64,000 bases of DNA from NCBI GenBank assembly GCA_964016875.1, contig OZ024728.1:31751865-31815864 (forward strand), read 5' to 3'. Positions 23,632 to 32,625 of this stretch are shown here, piece after piece (position 1 is the first letter of the stretch; every line of letters starts with the position of its first letter). The stretch is from Fallopia convolvulus. Lineage: Eukaryota > Streptophyta > Magnoliopsida > Caryophyllales > Polygonaceae. Below the pieces are notes generated by a model, which was given only the letters and a program-made list of their open reading frames with translations, did not search any database and was not told where the DNA came from. Made by a program: the position numbers and the translations under genes.

Positions 23632-24995
23632 TTGGCCGGGGGATCACGTCGACATGCACGAGCTCCTCGTTCGGACGAGCCGAGCTCGTCCAAGATACCG
23701 AACGAGGAGAACTCGTCCGAGGTGACCCACACAGACACACCACGCTTGTCTGAGGACGACGGGGCTCGTCATCCTAGTACAGAGGAGCCGGGCACCCAAG
23801 CGGAGGAGTCCCGGGCCACTACGCCCGCGTCCTCGTCGGGATCGAGTCGAGGGCTCGATCCCATTCGCGTTTGGGATCTTTACATTGTTGGCGGGTGGTA
23901 CGTACAATTTCTTCTAAGACATTCCTTGTATTAATTTCTTTTCTTACTTTTAAATATGTTATAACACGTTTTTTGAAATCTTGCAGCTTGCAGCCGTCGA
24001 ACATGGTGTCGCGGTGGTCGACACGGATCATACAAGGCCAACCCGACGATAAGGCGTCAGAGTTCGACTTTGCCTCCGCCGCATCGAAAACTCGTTGGTT
24101 TGAGTCTTGGAGGGTAAATTTTATTTAATTTGCATTTCTTTTTACAAATTCCGCATTAATTAATTACTATTTTTAAATAATTGTTTTGTTGCATTTAATT
24201 AGACGCACTTTCGATGGGATCCCTCCCAGCCGGGTATGGACGCCGAGTCTATCCGGTTGTTGTGGGAGAAGAGAGCCAAGAAGAGATATGACGACTTGAT
24301 CGGGAAGCACAATTGGGCCGGGACGAAGCCGGATTTCATCGACCCCTTCACTTGGGAGAACTGGAAGACGACGCATTGGTCCACGGAGGAATTCAAAGCC
24401 AAGTGTGCGCGCCAGAAGGCAATCCGGAATGCCAATCCGGCGAACCACAGTAGTGGTTCGAGGTCCCACCTCGACACCATGCGTCGCTTGGTAAGTATTT
24501 TTTCTTAATTTCATTAAACTTAAATTAAGTTAATTATTCTTAATAGTTCGTAACACCCTTAATGAATTTCGTAAGAGCAACACCTGCAACGCCGCATCAC
24601 GCCTCTCGAGCTTCTCATCGAGACGCACATGCAGGGCGCCGATCGGCATTTTATAGACGAGCGGTCTGCCTTAATCGCTGTAAGTTTTAATTATTTTACC
24701 TCATCTTTAATCTCGTATATTATTATTTTTATTTATATTATTTGCGTTATTTGTTAGGCTCGGACCCAGGAGATCCTCACCCAGAGGTCCTCGGAATCGG
24801 GCACCTCGCCGTCCTTTCAAGATGAGTGTGATGCCTTTCTGACGGCCGCTGGGGGGGAGTAGGCCCGGGAGGTGCCGTCTTTGGCCTGGGCAACACCGCC
24901 CACGAGTTTTACGATGAGCGATTGACAGCGCCGCGTCGTCCAGCTCCTCGGGTGGCGGCATTGACGCAGGAAAACGTCGGGCTTAGGGAAACCGT
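23632..24995 (+). pseudogene. Second CACTA gene, PF03004-like, multi-exon and probably degenerate
   Basis: A GC-rich first exon (about 23632-23900) encodes a Ser/Glu-rich acidic region. Downstream exons encode MVSRWSTRIIQGQPDDKASEF (from about 24003), then LLWEKRAKKRYDDLIGKHNW and KTTHWSTEEFKAKCARQKA (24236-24490), and then a LEQHLQRRITPLELLIETH segment (about 24577-24680). This order and wording fit the PF03004 plant transposase family (En/Spm partner gene). Candidate introns with GT..AG ends lie at about 23900-23985, 24112-24202, 24490-24575 and 24680-24757. A stop occurs near 24860. I infer the exon structure; no single frame covers it. Confidence 0.6.
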
Positions 24996-25017
24996 GGATG
25001 ACCTACAGAGTATGCTA

Positions 25018-25112
25018 AATTCAACGACCATGTGGTCGCTATTTTTAGCGACCATATGGTCTCCAAGTGGTTAGCGACCGGCCATTTAGCGACCAAAAAT
25101 ATGGTCGCCAAA
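25018..25112. repeat. Right subterminal repeats of the CACTA element
   Basis: Five half or full copies of TTTAGCGACCA and TGGTCGCTA lie within 95 bp of the right terminus, mirroring the left end. They include TAGCGACCATATGGTCtcc and TTAGCGACCGGCCATTTAGC. Confidence 0.8.
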
Positions 25113-25430
25113 TTCGCCTTTTTTGTAGTGATAGGGCGTGGCACCTTGACTTGGCTTCTTAGCGCCTCGAACACTAGCCTTGGTTACTCTTCCAAGTGAA
25201 GACCCTCTCTTGTCGTGCAAATTGGACTTGTCATTAGAGCGGGATTCGTCACTCAAAACATGGAGCAAAGTGCCATAAAAATGCCCAAAGAAGTGGCACC
25301 ATCCATTAAAGGCCAAGGTGCGCCAAGGTCGGAAACCGGCGTGTGCAACAGCTCCTTAGTAGGCACGAGGTACCGAGGGTTCCAAGACTCGGTAGAGGGC
25401 TCGGTAGAAGGCTTGATAGACGAACTCTCA

Positions 25431-26381
25431 TCATGCAACTTGTTCACTATGTGATTTAAATAATGAATCTTTATATCATCCTTTTTTTGCAGTGTCCTTT
25501 CACTATTCAAATGATTGCAAAATTGGAATCTAAATTGAATTGTACAATTAATTTTGCTCTGTTAACAGATTGATTTATGTCTTATTTTCTATCTACAATT
25601 AATTTATACAGAAATTCAGATGCTTTATGTTTTCTTTGGTGGTATATTTGGAATCATAGAAATTCTATTATTTTTAACCACTCAGTTTCAACTTCTAATC
25701 TGAGTCCTTGTGAGATTGCCTTTAGAGAACATAATTTATGGAGTTCAGCTAATTAGAAAACTATACATAAAAATTAAAAAAAAAATTCGGAGAAGAAAAA
25801 CTACTGTCATTTGGAAAAAACCGCCTGATAACTAGCATAAATTAAACTTTGACGCCTCAAAACATAAGAATTCAGATACCTTTATACGTTTCATTATTAT
25901 AAATAATTCAAGTCTTGTTACAAGTATTATCAGAAGGAAAATAAAGCCTTTGTCAGTCCTTCAGGCTGAGACAATAGCTATGATTGAAGAAATAAAGGAA
26001 GATCTATCCCTTCATATTAGTCATATAATAATTGAAGGAGATAATTTAATGCTTATTAATTCTTTAAGAAACATTTGGAAGGTTCCTTGGGAAATTATGT
26101 TTTTGGTTCAAGAAATTAAGTCTTTGATTGGTGGGTTTCGAGAGATGGTTTTTTTTCATTGCTTTAGGGAGTGTAATGCTGCTGACTTCCTGTCAAGAAG
26201 ACATGTTGATATCAGCCATTGTCGTCAAGCGATGGATGTGTCTACTCTAGTTTCTTTTAATTCTATTCCTAGTCTTTGTAATTCTAGGGATTTTTCTTTT
26301 TGTTATCCTATGTTGTTGCATTTTTTAAAGATCATCCACTGTGACTATTTAGGTTGGCCTTGTTCTTTTAAGGTAGCCTAA
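25431..26381 (+). pseudogene. L1 ORF2, 3' part: zinc-finger linker and RNase H tail
   Basis: After the nested gypsy element the L1 frame resumes with the C-terminal half of its zinc-finger linker (NLYIILFLQCPFTIQMI). It ends with a plant L1 RNase H domain. In the stretch 25950-26381, VLQAETIAMIEEIKEDLSL, IIIEGDNLMLINSL, IWKVPWEIMFLVQEIKSL and HCFRECNAADFLSRR carry the conserved E, D and final Asp/Asn-type residues of that domain. The region 25500-25950 has stops and an A-run, so the RNase H start is damaged. It terminates at 26379-26381. Confidence 0.8.
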
Positions 26382-26427
26382 TGTTTGCCTTGTAATGAGC
26401 TAGTAGCTCATTGTATCAAAAAAAACA
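26382..26427 (+). other. 3' UTR and poly(A) end of the L1
   Basis: The L1 ends TTGTATCAAAAAAAACA, followed directly by the ATACATATTGATTT target duplication. From 26442 to 26639 the DNA is plain AT-rich sequence with nothing I recognise. Confidence 0.7.
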
Positions 26428-26639
26428 ATACATATTGATTTTAAAAATATAGATGTGTGATTCAATATTGGGTTGTTTTATATATTATTTTAATCTCCAC
26501 TTTTGTATATAGTAATATGATGACTTCTAGAGTTAATGTTATCATTTTGTTCAAAGTTAATATTTTGTATTATTTTAAATTAATGTTTTCTTAAAAATAA
26601 TGATTATTTTGATATAATATCTATTTCGTCTCTTTTAAT

Positions 26640-27853
26640 GCAATCCAACCAAAGGCGGGTTAGGCCTTCGAAAAGCAAACCAAATGAATAAGGCGTTACA
26701 AATGTGCTTATTATGGAAAATATTTGCAGAACCACAAAATATCTAGGTCCGTATAATCTCAGAAAAATACTTAAAAAGTAAAACTCTTATTGACTATACC
26801 TTTACAAGAAATGTTCATGATAATGGGGAAAAATAATGAGTTAAAAGAAGAACTTATGAAAGGAATAATGTGGCAAATAGAAGATGGACAAACAGTTCGA
26901 TGTTGGAAATACCCTTGGATCACAACTCAACCTCTTCTAGATTTATACCAAACTAACCATAATGTCGACCTCAACGCTACTATTTCTCAAATTATTAACG
27001 ATAATGGAAAATGGAAGCAACAAGAACTATCCAGATATTTGCCTAACACCTAGGTATCACGCATTAGGTCTATAATGATTCCGACCAATCCAATTAGAGA
27101 TAGATTATACTGGTTTTCGAGCAAAAATGGATGATTTTCTACTCATTCAACCACTTTGTTTGTATCGCATGATGAAGATAAGTGTGATTGTGAATTTGAT
27201 TGGATTTGGAAATTGGATATAAGCCCCAAATTAAAATGTTCTTATGGAAAGTATGTTTAAATGGATTGCCAAGTAAAAATAGACTTCTTCAAAAGCAGGT
27301 AGTTGTCACATCTGAATGTCGATTATGTCAACATCTAAATGAAACTACTAAGCATGTACTCTTGGAATATCCTTTTGTTCTAAGGACATTATACATAATA
27401 GATCCACTATTTGTTGATGTTCTAGATAGAATTCAGGAAAATGATAATGGAATGGCGACGATATTGACAATTGTTAGAGACCAAATGAACTCTTCAAAAT
27501 TCAATGACTTACAAATAGCATAGTGGTGTATTTGGTATTATAGAAATAGAACAATTTTTAATCAACCGCTAGATGGATCTTATAATAATATTGAAGACTT
27601 CATTACATCAAAAATAAGATTATGGCATAAGTCCAAGATGTTAGACAATGACACAAGGACAGATAAAGAGGTAATGCTAACAAGGCTGGCGAAACGAAAA
27701 ATATAGGAAACAGTCAAAATCGGAGCGAGGATTTGTGAAAATTAATTTTGATGGCTCAAAGAGAGGAAATGGACAAGCGATTGCAGGCTATAATATTAGG
27801 GATCACAATGGACAAACAATTTCCATGCATGCGTCATCTAATGAATATTGGAG
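26640..27853 (+). pseudogene. L1 ORF2 fragment (end of RT to start of RNase H)
   Basis: Frames in order give KANQMNKALQMCLLWKIF, QIEDGQTVRCWKYPWI, IPTNPIRDRLYW, FDWIWKLDISPKLKMFLWKVC, CRLCQHLNETTKHVLLEYPF and, near 27750, FDGSKRGNGQAIAGY. These match the RT thumb, zinc-finger linker and RNase H start of the L1 at 45300-46340 and 56788-56860, so it is the same family. Both ends are missing and stops interrupt it (for example 27052 and 27522). It ends in the RNase H region at about 27853, directly before the host gene's promoter. Confidence 0.8.
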
Positions 27854-28029
27854 GCTTAAAACATATACACCCTTCTAAACTTGTGCCAATTTGTCAAATA
27901 GACGCCCCACCTTTTGTTTGGAATTTTTCTATCGCGAGTGACACAATTGGGGAAGACAGAGGAGCGCTCGCCCATTTTAACCTAATTGAGCGCTTGTTTC
28001 AGTGCAGTGCTCGTTCAGGAAGCGTGCAT

Positions 28030-28330
28030 AATGGGCCTTAATATTGGGCTTTTGGGCTGGACTTTTCCATTTTCGAATTTATTATTAACACGCATTCTGA
28101 AAGAGCGCTCCTTCCAAACGAGCGCTAGTTTCGAACGAGTACTGTGTGCTTATCAAATATCACGCGTGTATAAAGTTCCCGCGTGTATAAAGTTCCCGCG
28201 AAAAAAAGGAATCCAACCAGCATATAAAGTGAACACTTTTCTGACAAAAAAGAACTGAACACTTTTGACATTCTTGCAAACGAAGGAATCCAACCAGCAT
28301 ATAAAGTGAACACGCATTAGGTCTATAATA
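28030..28330 (+). promoter_or_regulatory. Promoter region of the MOCO-sulfurase-like gene
   Basis: Three TGGGCY (site II-type) words lie at 28032-28037, 28045-28050 and 28053-28058. Four TATAAA words follow at 28169, 28186, 28223 and 28300. The first two belong to a perfect 17 bp tandem duplication, the last two to a perfect 31 bp direct repeat. The most 3' TATAAA lies 116 bp before the start codon, which leaves room for a leader of about 85 bp. Which TATA box is used is unknown. From 27854 to 28030 the DNA holds GAGCGCT-type words but no gene. Confidence 0.5.
28163..28313. repeat. Tandem and direct repeats in the promoter
   Basis: CGCGTGTATAAAGTTCC is repeated exactly in tandem at 28163-28179 and 28180-28196. 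A 31 bp sequence containing AATCCAACCAGCATATAAAG is repeated exactly at 28206-28236 and 28283-28313. Just after the second copy, GCATTAGGTCTATAAT (with its CAC prefix at 28311-28329) repeats a 19 bp sequence of the L1 fragment at 27058-27076. Confidence 0.85.
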
Positions 28331-28415
28331 TTGACGGAATAACTCAAGCAGCTAAATACGGAGTAGTGCATAGAGCAAAGGCAGAAAAAAAAGAGGCGGA
28401 AAAGAAAGGAGAGAG

Positions 28416-30230
28416 ATGCCATCACAAAGCATGAAAGCTGCAAAATTTTTCCTCCATAGTTGCTTGCCAAAAGCTTCCCTTTCCCAACAAGAAGATGAAA
28501 AACCCAGTTCTAATCTCACAAGCTTGGTCGCTGAGAGTCGCCGGTTTTTCGCAACCAGCACAACTGCCTCCTTTCCAAGCACCCAGTTCACTAATCATGA
28601 ATCTCTACCATCTCTAGAAGATGCATTTACCCAGTTCATTGACTCTTTTCCACATTACTCCAAATCCATTAAGATTGATGAGATAAGGAGCCAAGAATAC
28701 TACCACCTTTCCCTAACCAACCGAGTTTGCCTCGACTATTTCGGGATTGGGCTCTTTGCCTTCTCACAATTCCATAGCCGGATTTGCTGGTCCCAAACAG
28801 CTGCCTCGCCTTCTTCCCCAGAAAACCAAGAGCAGCTAAACACCTCCGATTTTCCTATCTTCAGCATGTTATACAGGTCAGTGAACTTGAAACAGGAGCT
28901 GCTCAAAAGCACCCATGAATCAAACCTGGAGTCTGCTATCAAGAAAAGGATAAGGGAATTCCTAAGCATCAGTGCCGATGACTATTGCGTCGTTCTCACC
29001 GCAAACAGGACAGCAGCCTTCAAGCTGCTATCAGAATCATACCCATTTCAGTCTCATAGAAAGCTGCTAACAGTCTATGATCATTACAGCGAGGCAGTGG
29101 AGGCCATGACCAGCAGCTCGGTTAAGAGAGGGGCGAAAGCCATGGCTGCCGAGTTTACCTGGCCAAGGCTAAGAATCAAGTCAAGAAAGTTGAAGACCGT
29201 GCTTGTGTCCAAGACCAAGAAGAGGAAGAAGGGGCTGTTTGTTTTCCAACTTCAGTCGAGAGTGACGGGCGCAAGATACTCGTACCAATGGATGCAAATA
29301 GCTCAGGAGAACGGTTGGCATGTACTGCTGGATGCCTGTGCATTGGGGCCAAAGGACATGGACAGCTTGGGTCTTTCACTGCTTCAACCTGATTTCCTCA
29401 TCAGCTCCTTCTACAAGGTGTTTGGAGACGACCCGACTGGATTCGGGTGTCTCTTTGTCAAAGAAACAGCAATCTCAATCTTGGAAGACTCAAAAATGGC
29501 AGGCATTATATCTATTATACCAGCCAACAGATTTCTCCATCCAGTTGATGAGCCTGCTGGATCTGCAGTCGAGGATATTTCAGCTCCAGAATCAAACTCA
29601 AGCCAACAACAGAAGCAAGACCAAGCCAGAGACATTTCATTAAACAGTTGGTGTGCACTAGAGAGCGGCGATAAAGGAGGGTATGAAATTGCTGAATCAG
29701 AACCTACTGATGTCAAATTCAGGTGCCTAGACCACGTGGATTCGCTCGGCCTCACACTGATCAACACCCGGGGAAGGTACCTCACCAACTGGGTCATCAA
29801 CGCTCTCGCGAAGCTACACCACCCAAATTCCGAAAGAGACGTTCCCCTCGTGAGGATGTACGGCCCCAAGATCAAATTCGATAGGGGAGCTGCTCTCGCA
29901 TTCAACGTATTCGATTGGAATGGGGATCGGATCGATCCCGTGCTCGTCCAGAAACTGGGCGGCAGAAAGGGCATCACCCTCAGCCATGGCTTCTTGCAGA
30001 ACTTGTGGTTTCAGGGAAAGTACGAAGCGGAGAAGGGGAGAGTTGTGGAGAAGAGGAATCAGGGATCAGGTGAATTAGGATTGAAAGTGGTGACTGCTGC
30101 GCTTGGGTACCTGGTGAGTTTTCAGGATGTGTATAAACTGTGGGTTTTCGTAGCTCAGTTCCTGGACGCTGATTTTGTGGAGAGGGAGAGGTGGAGGTAT
30201 ACTGCCCATCAGAATATTGTCGATATTTGA
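28416..30230 (+). CDS. MOCO-sulfurase-like PLP-dependent transferase domain protein
   Basis: This single-exon gene of 604 residues is the only intact host gene in the window. It resembles the plant family annotated as molybdenum cofactor sulfurase-like or PLP-dependent transferase superfamily (Arabidopsis homologues such as At5g66950). Fold-type I features are visible: a helix-rich N-terminus, a LTANRTAAFKLLSESYPF cofactor-pocket segment (about 190-210), LLDACALGPKDMDSLGL with the PLP-ring Asp at 306, and SSFYKVFG with the Schiff-base Lys at 334, then DPTGFGCLFVK. A Gln/Ser-rich insert sits near residues 391-405. The C-terminal part has VRMYGPKIKFDRGAALAFNVF. Unlike ABA3-type sulfurases it has no MOSC domain, so cofactor sulfuration is not assured and the biochemical role is unknown. 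The N-terminus is Ser/Phe-rich but not a clear transit peptide. The start at 28416 is the first in-frame ATG, with no upstream ATG close by. Confidence 0.92.
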   Translation: MPSQSMKAAKFFLHSCLPKASLSQQEDEKPSSNLTSLVAESRRFFATSTTASFPSTQFTNHESLPSLEDAFTQFIDSFPHYSKSIKIDEIRSQEYYHLSLTNRVCLDYFGIGLFAFSQFHSRICWSQTAASPSSPENQEQLNTSDFPIFSMLYRSVNLKQELLKSTHESNLESAIKKRIREFLSISADDYCVVLTANRTAAFKLLSESYPFQSHRKLLTVYDHYSEAVEAMTSSSVKRGAKAMAAEFTWPRLRIKSRKLKTVLVSKTKKRKKGLFVFQLQSRVTGARYSYQWMQIAQENGWHVLLDACALGPKDMDSLGLSLLQPDFLISSFYKVFGDDPTGFGCLFVKETAISILEDSKMAGIISIIPANRFLHPVDEPAGSAVEDISAPESNSSQQQKQDQARDISLNSWCALESGDKGGYEIAESEPTDVKFRCLDHVDSLGLTLINTRGRYLTNWVINALAKLHHPNSERDVPLVRMYGPKIKFDRGAALAFNVFDWNGDRIDPVLVQKLGGRKGITLSHGFLQNLWFQGKYEAEKGRVVEKRNQGSGELGLKVVTAALGYLVSFQDVYKLWVFVAQFLDADFVERERWRYTAHQNIVDI

Positions 30231-30263
30231 TCAAAGTGTGTTTTGCTGCTATACATTTTTTTT
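30231..30263 (+). other. Residual 3' UTR before the Mutator-type insertion
   Basis: Only 33 bp separate the stop codon from the transposon's terminus, including one copy of its target duplication (30254-30263). The original 3' UTR presumably continues at 31698, where GGTCGAATGCAGATTTTCAT follows the other copy. Confidence 0.55.
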
Positions 30264-31687
30264 GGCAGAATACATCAACAACAGACACTCGAACTTATAA
30301 CTTTTTTTCAAGCAGATCCCGGTATTATGAAAGTTTCAAATAAACACTTCAACTAAATAATTTTTGCACTTTTAGACACAAAGCCCTTGAGTTAACTTCA
30401 CTCGCGATGACTAGGATGACACATATGCGCCATGCGGATGCCATATAGATGCCACATATGTAATCATTTTTTTTAAAAAATAAATAAAATATTTAAAAAA
30501 ACTCTAATACACTTACCAAATTTATTAAAAAAAAAATCCTAAATCTATCTTTTTACCAAAAATCTCATATTCACCTTCTAAATCTATTAAAAAAAATCCC
30601 AGATCTATTTTGTACCAATCACCAATGGCAAATCTTCACCGATGGCAAATCCTAGATCTATTTCCAAATCTCATACACTTTCCAAACAACGGACTCGAGA
30701 GTTCGAAATTCTTCACCAATGGCATATCTTCACCGCCGGCGTACGAAGGAACCAGGAAGAAAGAGGGAGCGGAGGACGGCGAGGCCGACCCTAAACCCCC
30801 TCTCAGAAATTCCAACGGCGGAGGACGACGAGACCGGCGAGGCCGGTGCCGAGGAGGGAAGAGTCGGAGTCGGAGATCCGAATCGGAGGTGGTTGAAGAA
30901 GGCGGCGAAGAGGGCGACGAGGGAGCGGAGGCGGCGAAGTCGTTCCGGCCTGATTCGAATCACAGGACCTTCCTTCTTAGCACTAGAAATGGAATGCTTT
31001 ATATTCTTCAAATTGCAATCAAAATCCATCGCCCATTGATTCAAAAGGGAGAAGGCTTTTGGATGACTTGATTCGTGGAATCCGGACTCCGACAACACGA
31101 AATCGAGGCAGAGAACGTATGCCTGCGGTGAGAATTCTTTTTATCGAGTCTGTGTTCTCTCCTGATCTGTAGTTCTCTCTGGTTCCGGTTCCTCTATGTC
31201 GCCGGTGAAGACTTCGAATTCTCTCTGAGTCCGTCGTTCTGTCCTGACCCTTTCTGGTTCTAGTTGCTTGTAATGTCGACGATCCAATTGAAGATATAAT
31301 GTCGTCGTTTCGTCCAAACCCACCGCCGGAAATCCAGATCTACAAAATCAGATCTGGATATATGTGAAAAAATAAAAGAAAAAAGGAAGGAAAATACAAA
31401 ACATAAAAGAAATATACATGAAGAAAATATAAACAAGAAATTACACAAGACGTTATTAACAAATAAAGAAGAAAAGGAAGAAAAAAAGAAATTTTAAAAA
31501 AAAAATCAAATGCCAGTGAATCTACTCTCGGAAATGTCGATTGATTTTCACGCGCAATGCCACATCAGCATAAAGTGTTTGATTGAATAAATTTAGTTAA
31601 GTTTAGGTGTGTTTTTGAAACTTTTATAGTAAGGGGGGCTGGTTGAAAAAAATTTACAAGTTCGAGTGTCTGTTGATGTATTTTGCC
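30264..31687. mobile_element. Mutator-type element with GC-rich cargo (Pack-MULE candidate)
   Basis: The ends GGCAGAATACATCAAC and its inverted partner GTTGATGTATTTTGCC open terminal inverted repeats of about 115 bp, with weaker similarity to about 200 bp. The flanks are an exact 10 bp duplication, CATTTTTTTT, at 30254-30263 and 31688-31697. There is no transposase. The middle (about 30720-30960) is GC-rich against AT-rich arms. It opens frames on both strands: plus 30610-31071, with a Gly/Arg/Glu-rich product, and minus 30730-31098, with SSAPASPVSSSSAVG. I cannot assign either; the composition suggests a captured host fragment. Confidence 0.75.
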
Positions 31688-31697
31688 CATTTTTTTT

Positions 31698-32290
31698 GGT
31701 CGAATGCAGATTTTCATTTTATTACAATTTTAAGTGTGAATCAAACGACAATGAGAGGAAAAAGGACAGAGAGAATTCTGGAGAGAGATGAGAGAGAAAA
31801 AAGAGAGAGAAAAAAGCCCCAAATTTGCAAGTCCTAGCCATTCGTTCACCGCTGTAATCTGCAGCATAATCCTTGTCCTGCTCATCCTATTCAAACTGAA
31901 GTTTCAATGGCAAGAAATTGCACTCGTTGTACAAAGACAAGGTCTGATATAGGAGAATTCTAACAAGTTCATAACTCCAATTGCAAAAGAAAGAAGGATG
32001 GCAATCGATCAGCTCAGCGGAAATGGGGCTTCTGCGAAAGCCCGTGGAGACCTCCGGATGTTGTTGCTTGGAAGAAAGAACGGAGTGATGAATATGGATC
32101 CAAACTGATTGATAAAAAGAACGAGGAAAATTGGGAGACTCAGTTTGTAGTGGTTCAACGAGTTGGTGAAAGGGCTACTATGCAAGGTATTGCTATTACT
32201 CTCAATTCTTCTCTGATTGGAACGATGGGTTAAGTTAGTGAGAATATGCACGCGATTTATGGTCGAGCAAGAGAATCGAGCTGGCAATTG
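31698..32290. other. Unassigned region with a possible decayed exon
   Basis: No element boundary is visible. A frame at about 31979-32233 reads WRPPDVVAWKKERSDEYGS and then NEENWETQFVVVQRVGERA. It looks protein-like and is followed by a possible splice donor (ATGCAAGGTATTG). I do not recognise it. Its tail (about 32229-32265) resembles 36868-36900, which suggests it is repeat DNA. Confidence 0.3.
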
Positions 32291-32625
32291 TCAATAAGGG
32301 GGAAAGAAATTGCCAAGATCCTGCATTAATGTACTTTTGTTGAGTGATAGGCTTAGCACAATAGGCTTAGCAGGAGATGCAATAGGCTTAGCATCCTGCA
32401 TTTTACTCCTAAGCAGAAGATCCTTAATGTACTTTTGTTGAGTAAGCACAATAGAATCCTGATTTCGCTTCAGTTCAATGCCCAAAAAATAATTCAAATG
32501 GCCAAGATCCTTTAGAGAAAAGGTTGAATTCAATAGCTGAATAAAACCAACAATCTGCCCAAGCACGGACCAGTAACAATTAAATCATCAACATACACCA
32601 GAATGTAAAGAATAACACCTGAATC
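32291..32625 (-). pseudogene. Ty1/copia reverse transcriptase fragment (inverted segment)
   Basis: The minus strand reads a LYILVYVDDLIV-like catalytic segment at about 32590-32620, then a disrupted LGQIVGFIQLL, then FSLKDLGHLNYFLGIELKRN and LTQQKYIKDLLLRSKMQDAK. These are consecutive motifs of a copia-type reverse transcriptase. The downstream continuation (the RSIVGAL segment) is found on the opposite strand at 32640, so this block has been inverted. A short repeat, AATAGGCTTAGCA, occurs three times at about 32350-32400. Confidence 0.85.

Larger units (their letters stand above)
20703..25130 (+). mobile_element. CACTA (En/Spm) DNA transposon
   Basis: The element starts CACTACACCATTCTG and ends TTTTTTGTAGTG, the classic CACTA termini. 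It is flanked by ATA target duplications (20700-20702 and 25131-25133); the uninterrupted sister LTR has a single ATA at this spot (CCAAGATAGGGCG, near 16680). Both ends carry subterminal repeats built on GCGACCA..TGGTCGC. It encodes a TNP2 transposase and a second, PF03004-like (plant transposase, Ptta/En/Spm) product, both degenerate. At 4.4 kb it is compact for an autonomous CACTA element. Confidence 0.93.
15918..25430 (-). mobile_element. Ty3/gypsy LTR element on the minus strand, nested in the L1
   Basis: Two related LTRs (about 15918-16977 and 19929-25430 less the CACTA insert) bound the interior. On the minus strand the right LTR is 5'. It is followed by a primer site matching initiator tRNA-Met, then gag/protease remnants, then a polypurine tract before the left 3' LTR. 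The L1 zinc-finger domain reads on across the insertion. The left LTR lacks the last ~10 bp seen in its partner, so the 5 bp target duplication cannot be confirmed. No reverse transcriptase or integrase remains in the ~3 kb interior, so the element is internally deleted. Confidence 0.8.
19929..25430 (-). mobile_element. 5' LTR of the nested gypsy element, split by a CACTA transposon
   Basis: Removing the CACTA element at 20703-25130 and one ATA leaves about 1.07 kb that aligns end to end with the LTR at 15918-16977. On the minus strand it starts TGAGAGTTCGTC at 25430 and ends CTCCCATCA at 19929. L1 sequence resumes at 25431. Confidence 0.8.
7761..26427 (+). mobile_element. L1-type LINE, split by a nested gypsy/CACTA composite
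   Basis: The element has a long T-rich 5' region, ORF1 with a zinc knuckle (10403-12048), ORF2 with endonuclease and reverse transcriptase (12692-15918), and, after the nested insertion, the zinc-finger linker and RNase H tail (25431-26381). It ends in an A-run at 26418-26425. Imperfect target duplications flank it: ATACATATTCATTT at 7747-7760 and ATACATATTGATTT at 26428-26441. Without the nested DNA it is about 9.2 kb, long for a plant L1 because of the 2.6 kb 5' region. Frameshifts and stops in both ORFs make it a dead copy. Confidence 0.85.

Noticed and set aside
28153..28591. Minus-strand frames crossing the start of the host gene
   Set aside because: Shadows of the promoter repeats and the coding strand; no independent support.
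29411..29977. Minus-strand frame of 188 residues inside the host gene
   Set aside because: Antisense shadow of the 604-residue coding sequence.
30610..31098. Overlapping frames on both strands in the Mutator-type element as an expressed host gene
   Set aside because: Neither has a recognisable domain; high GC alone opens frames on both strands. Kept only as a Pack-MULE cargo candidate.
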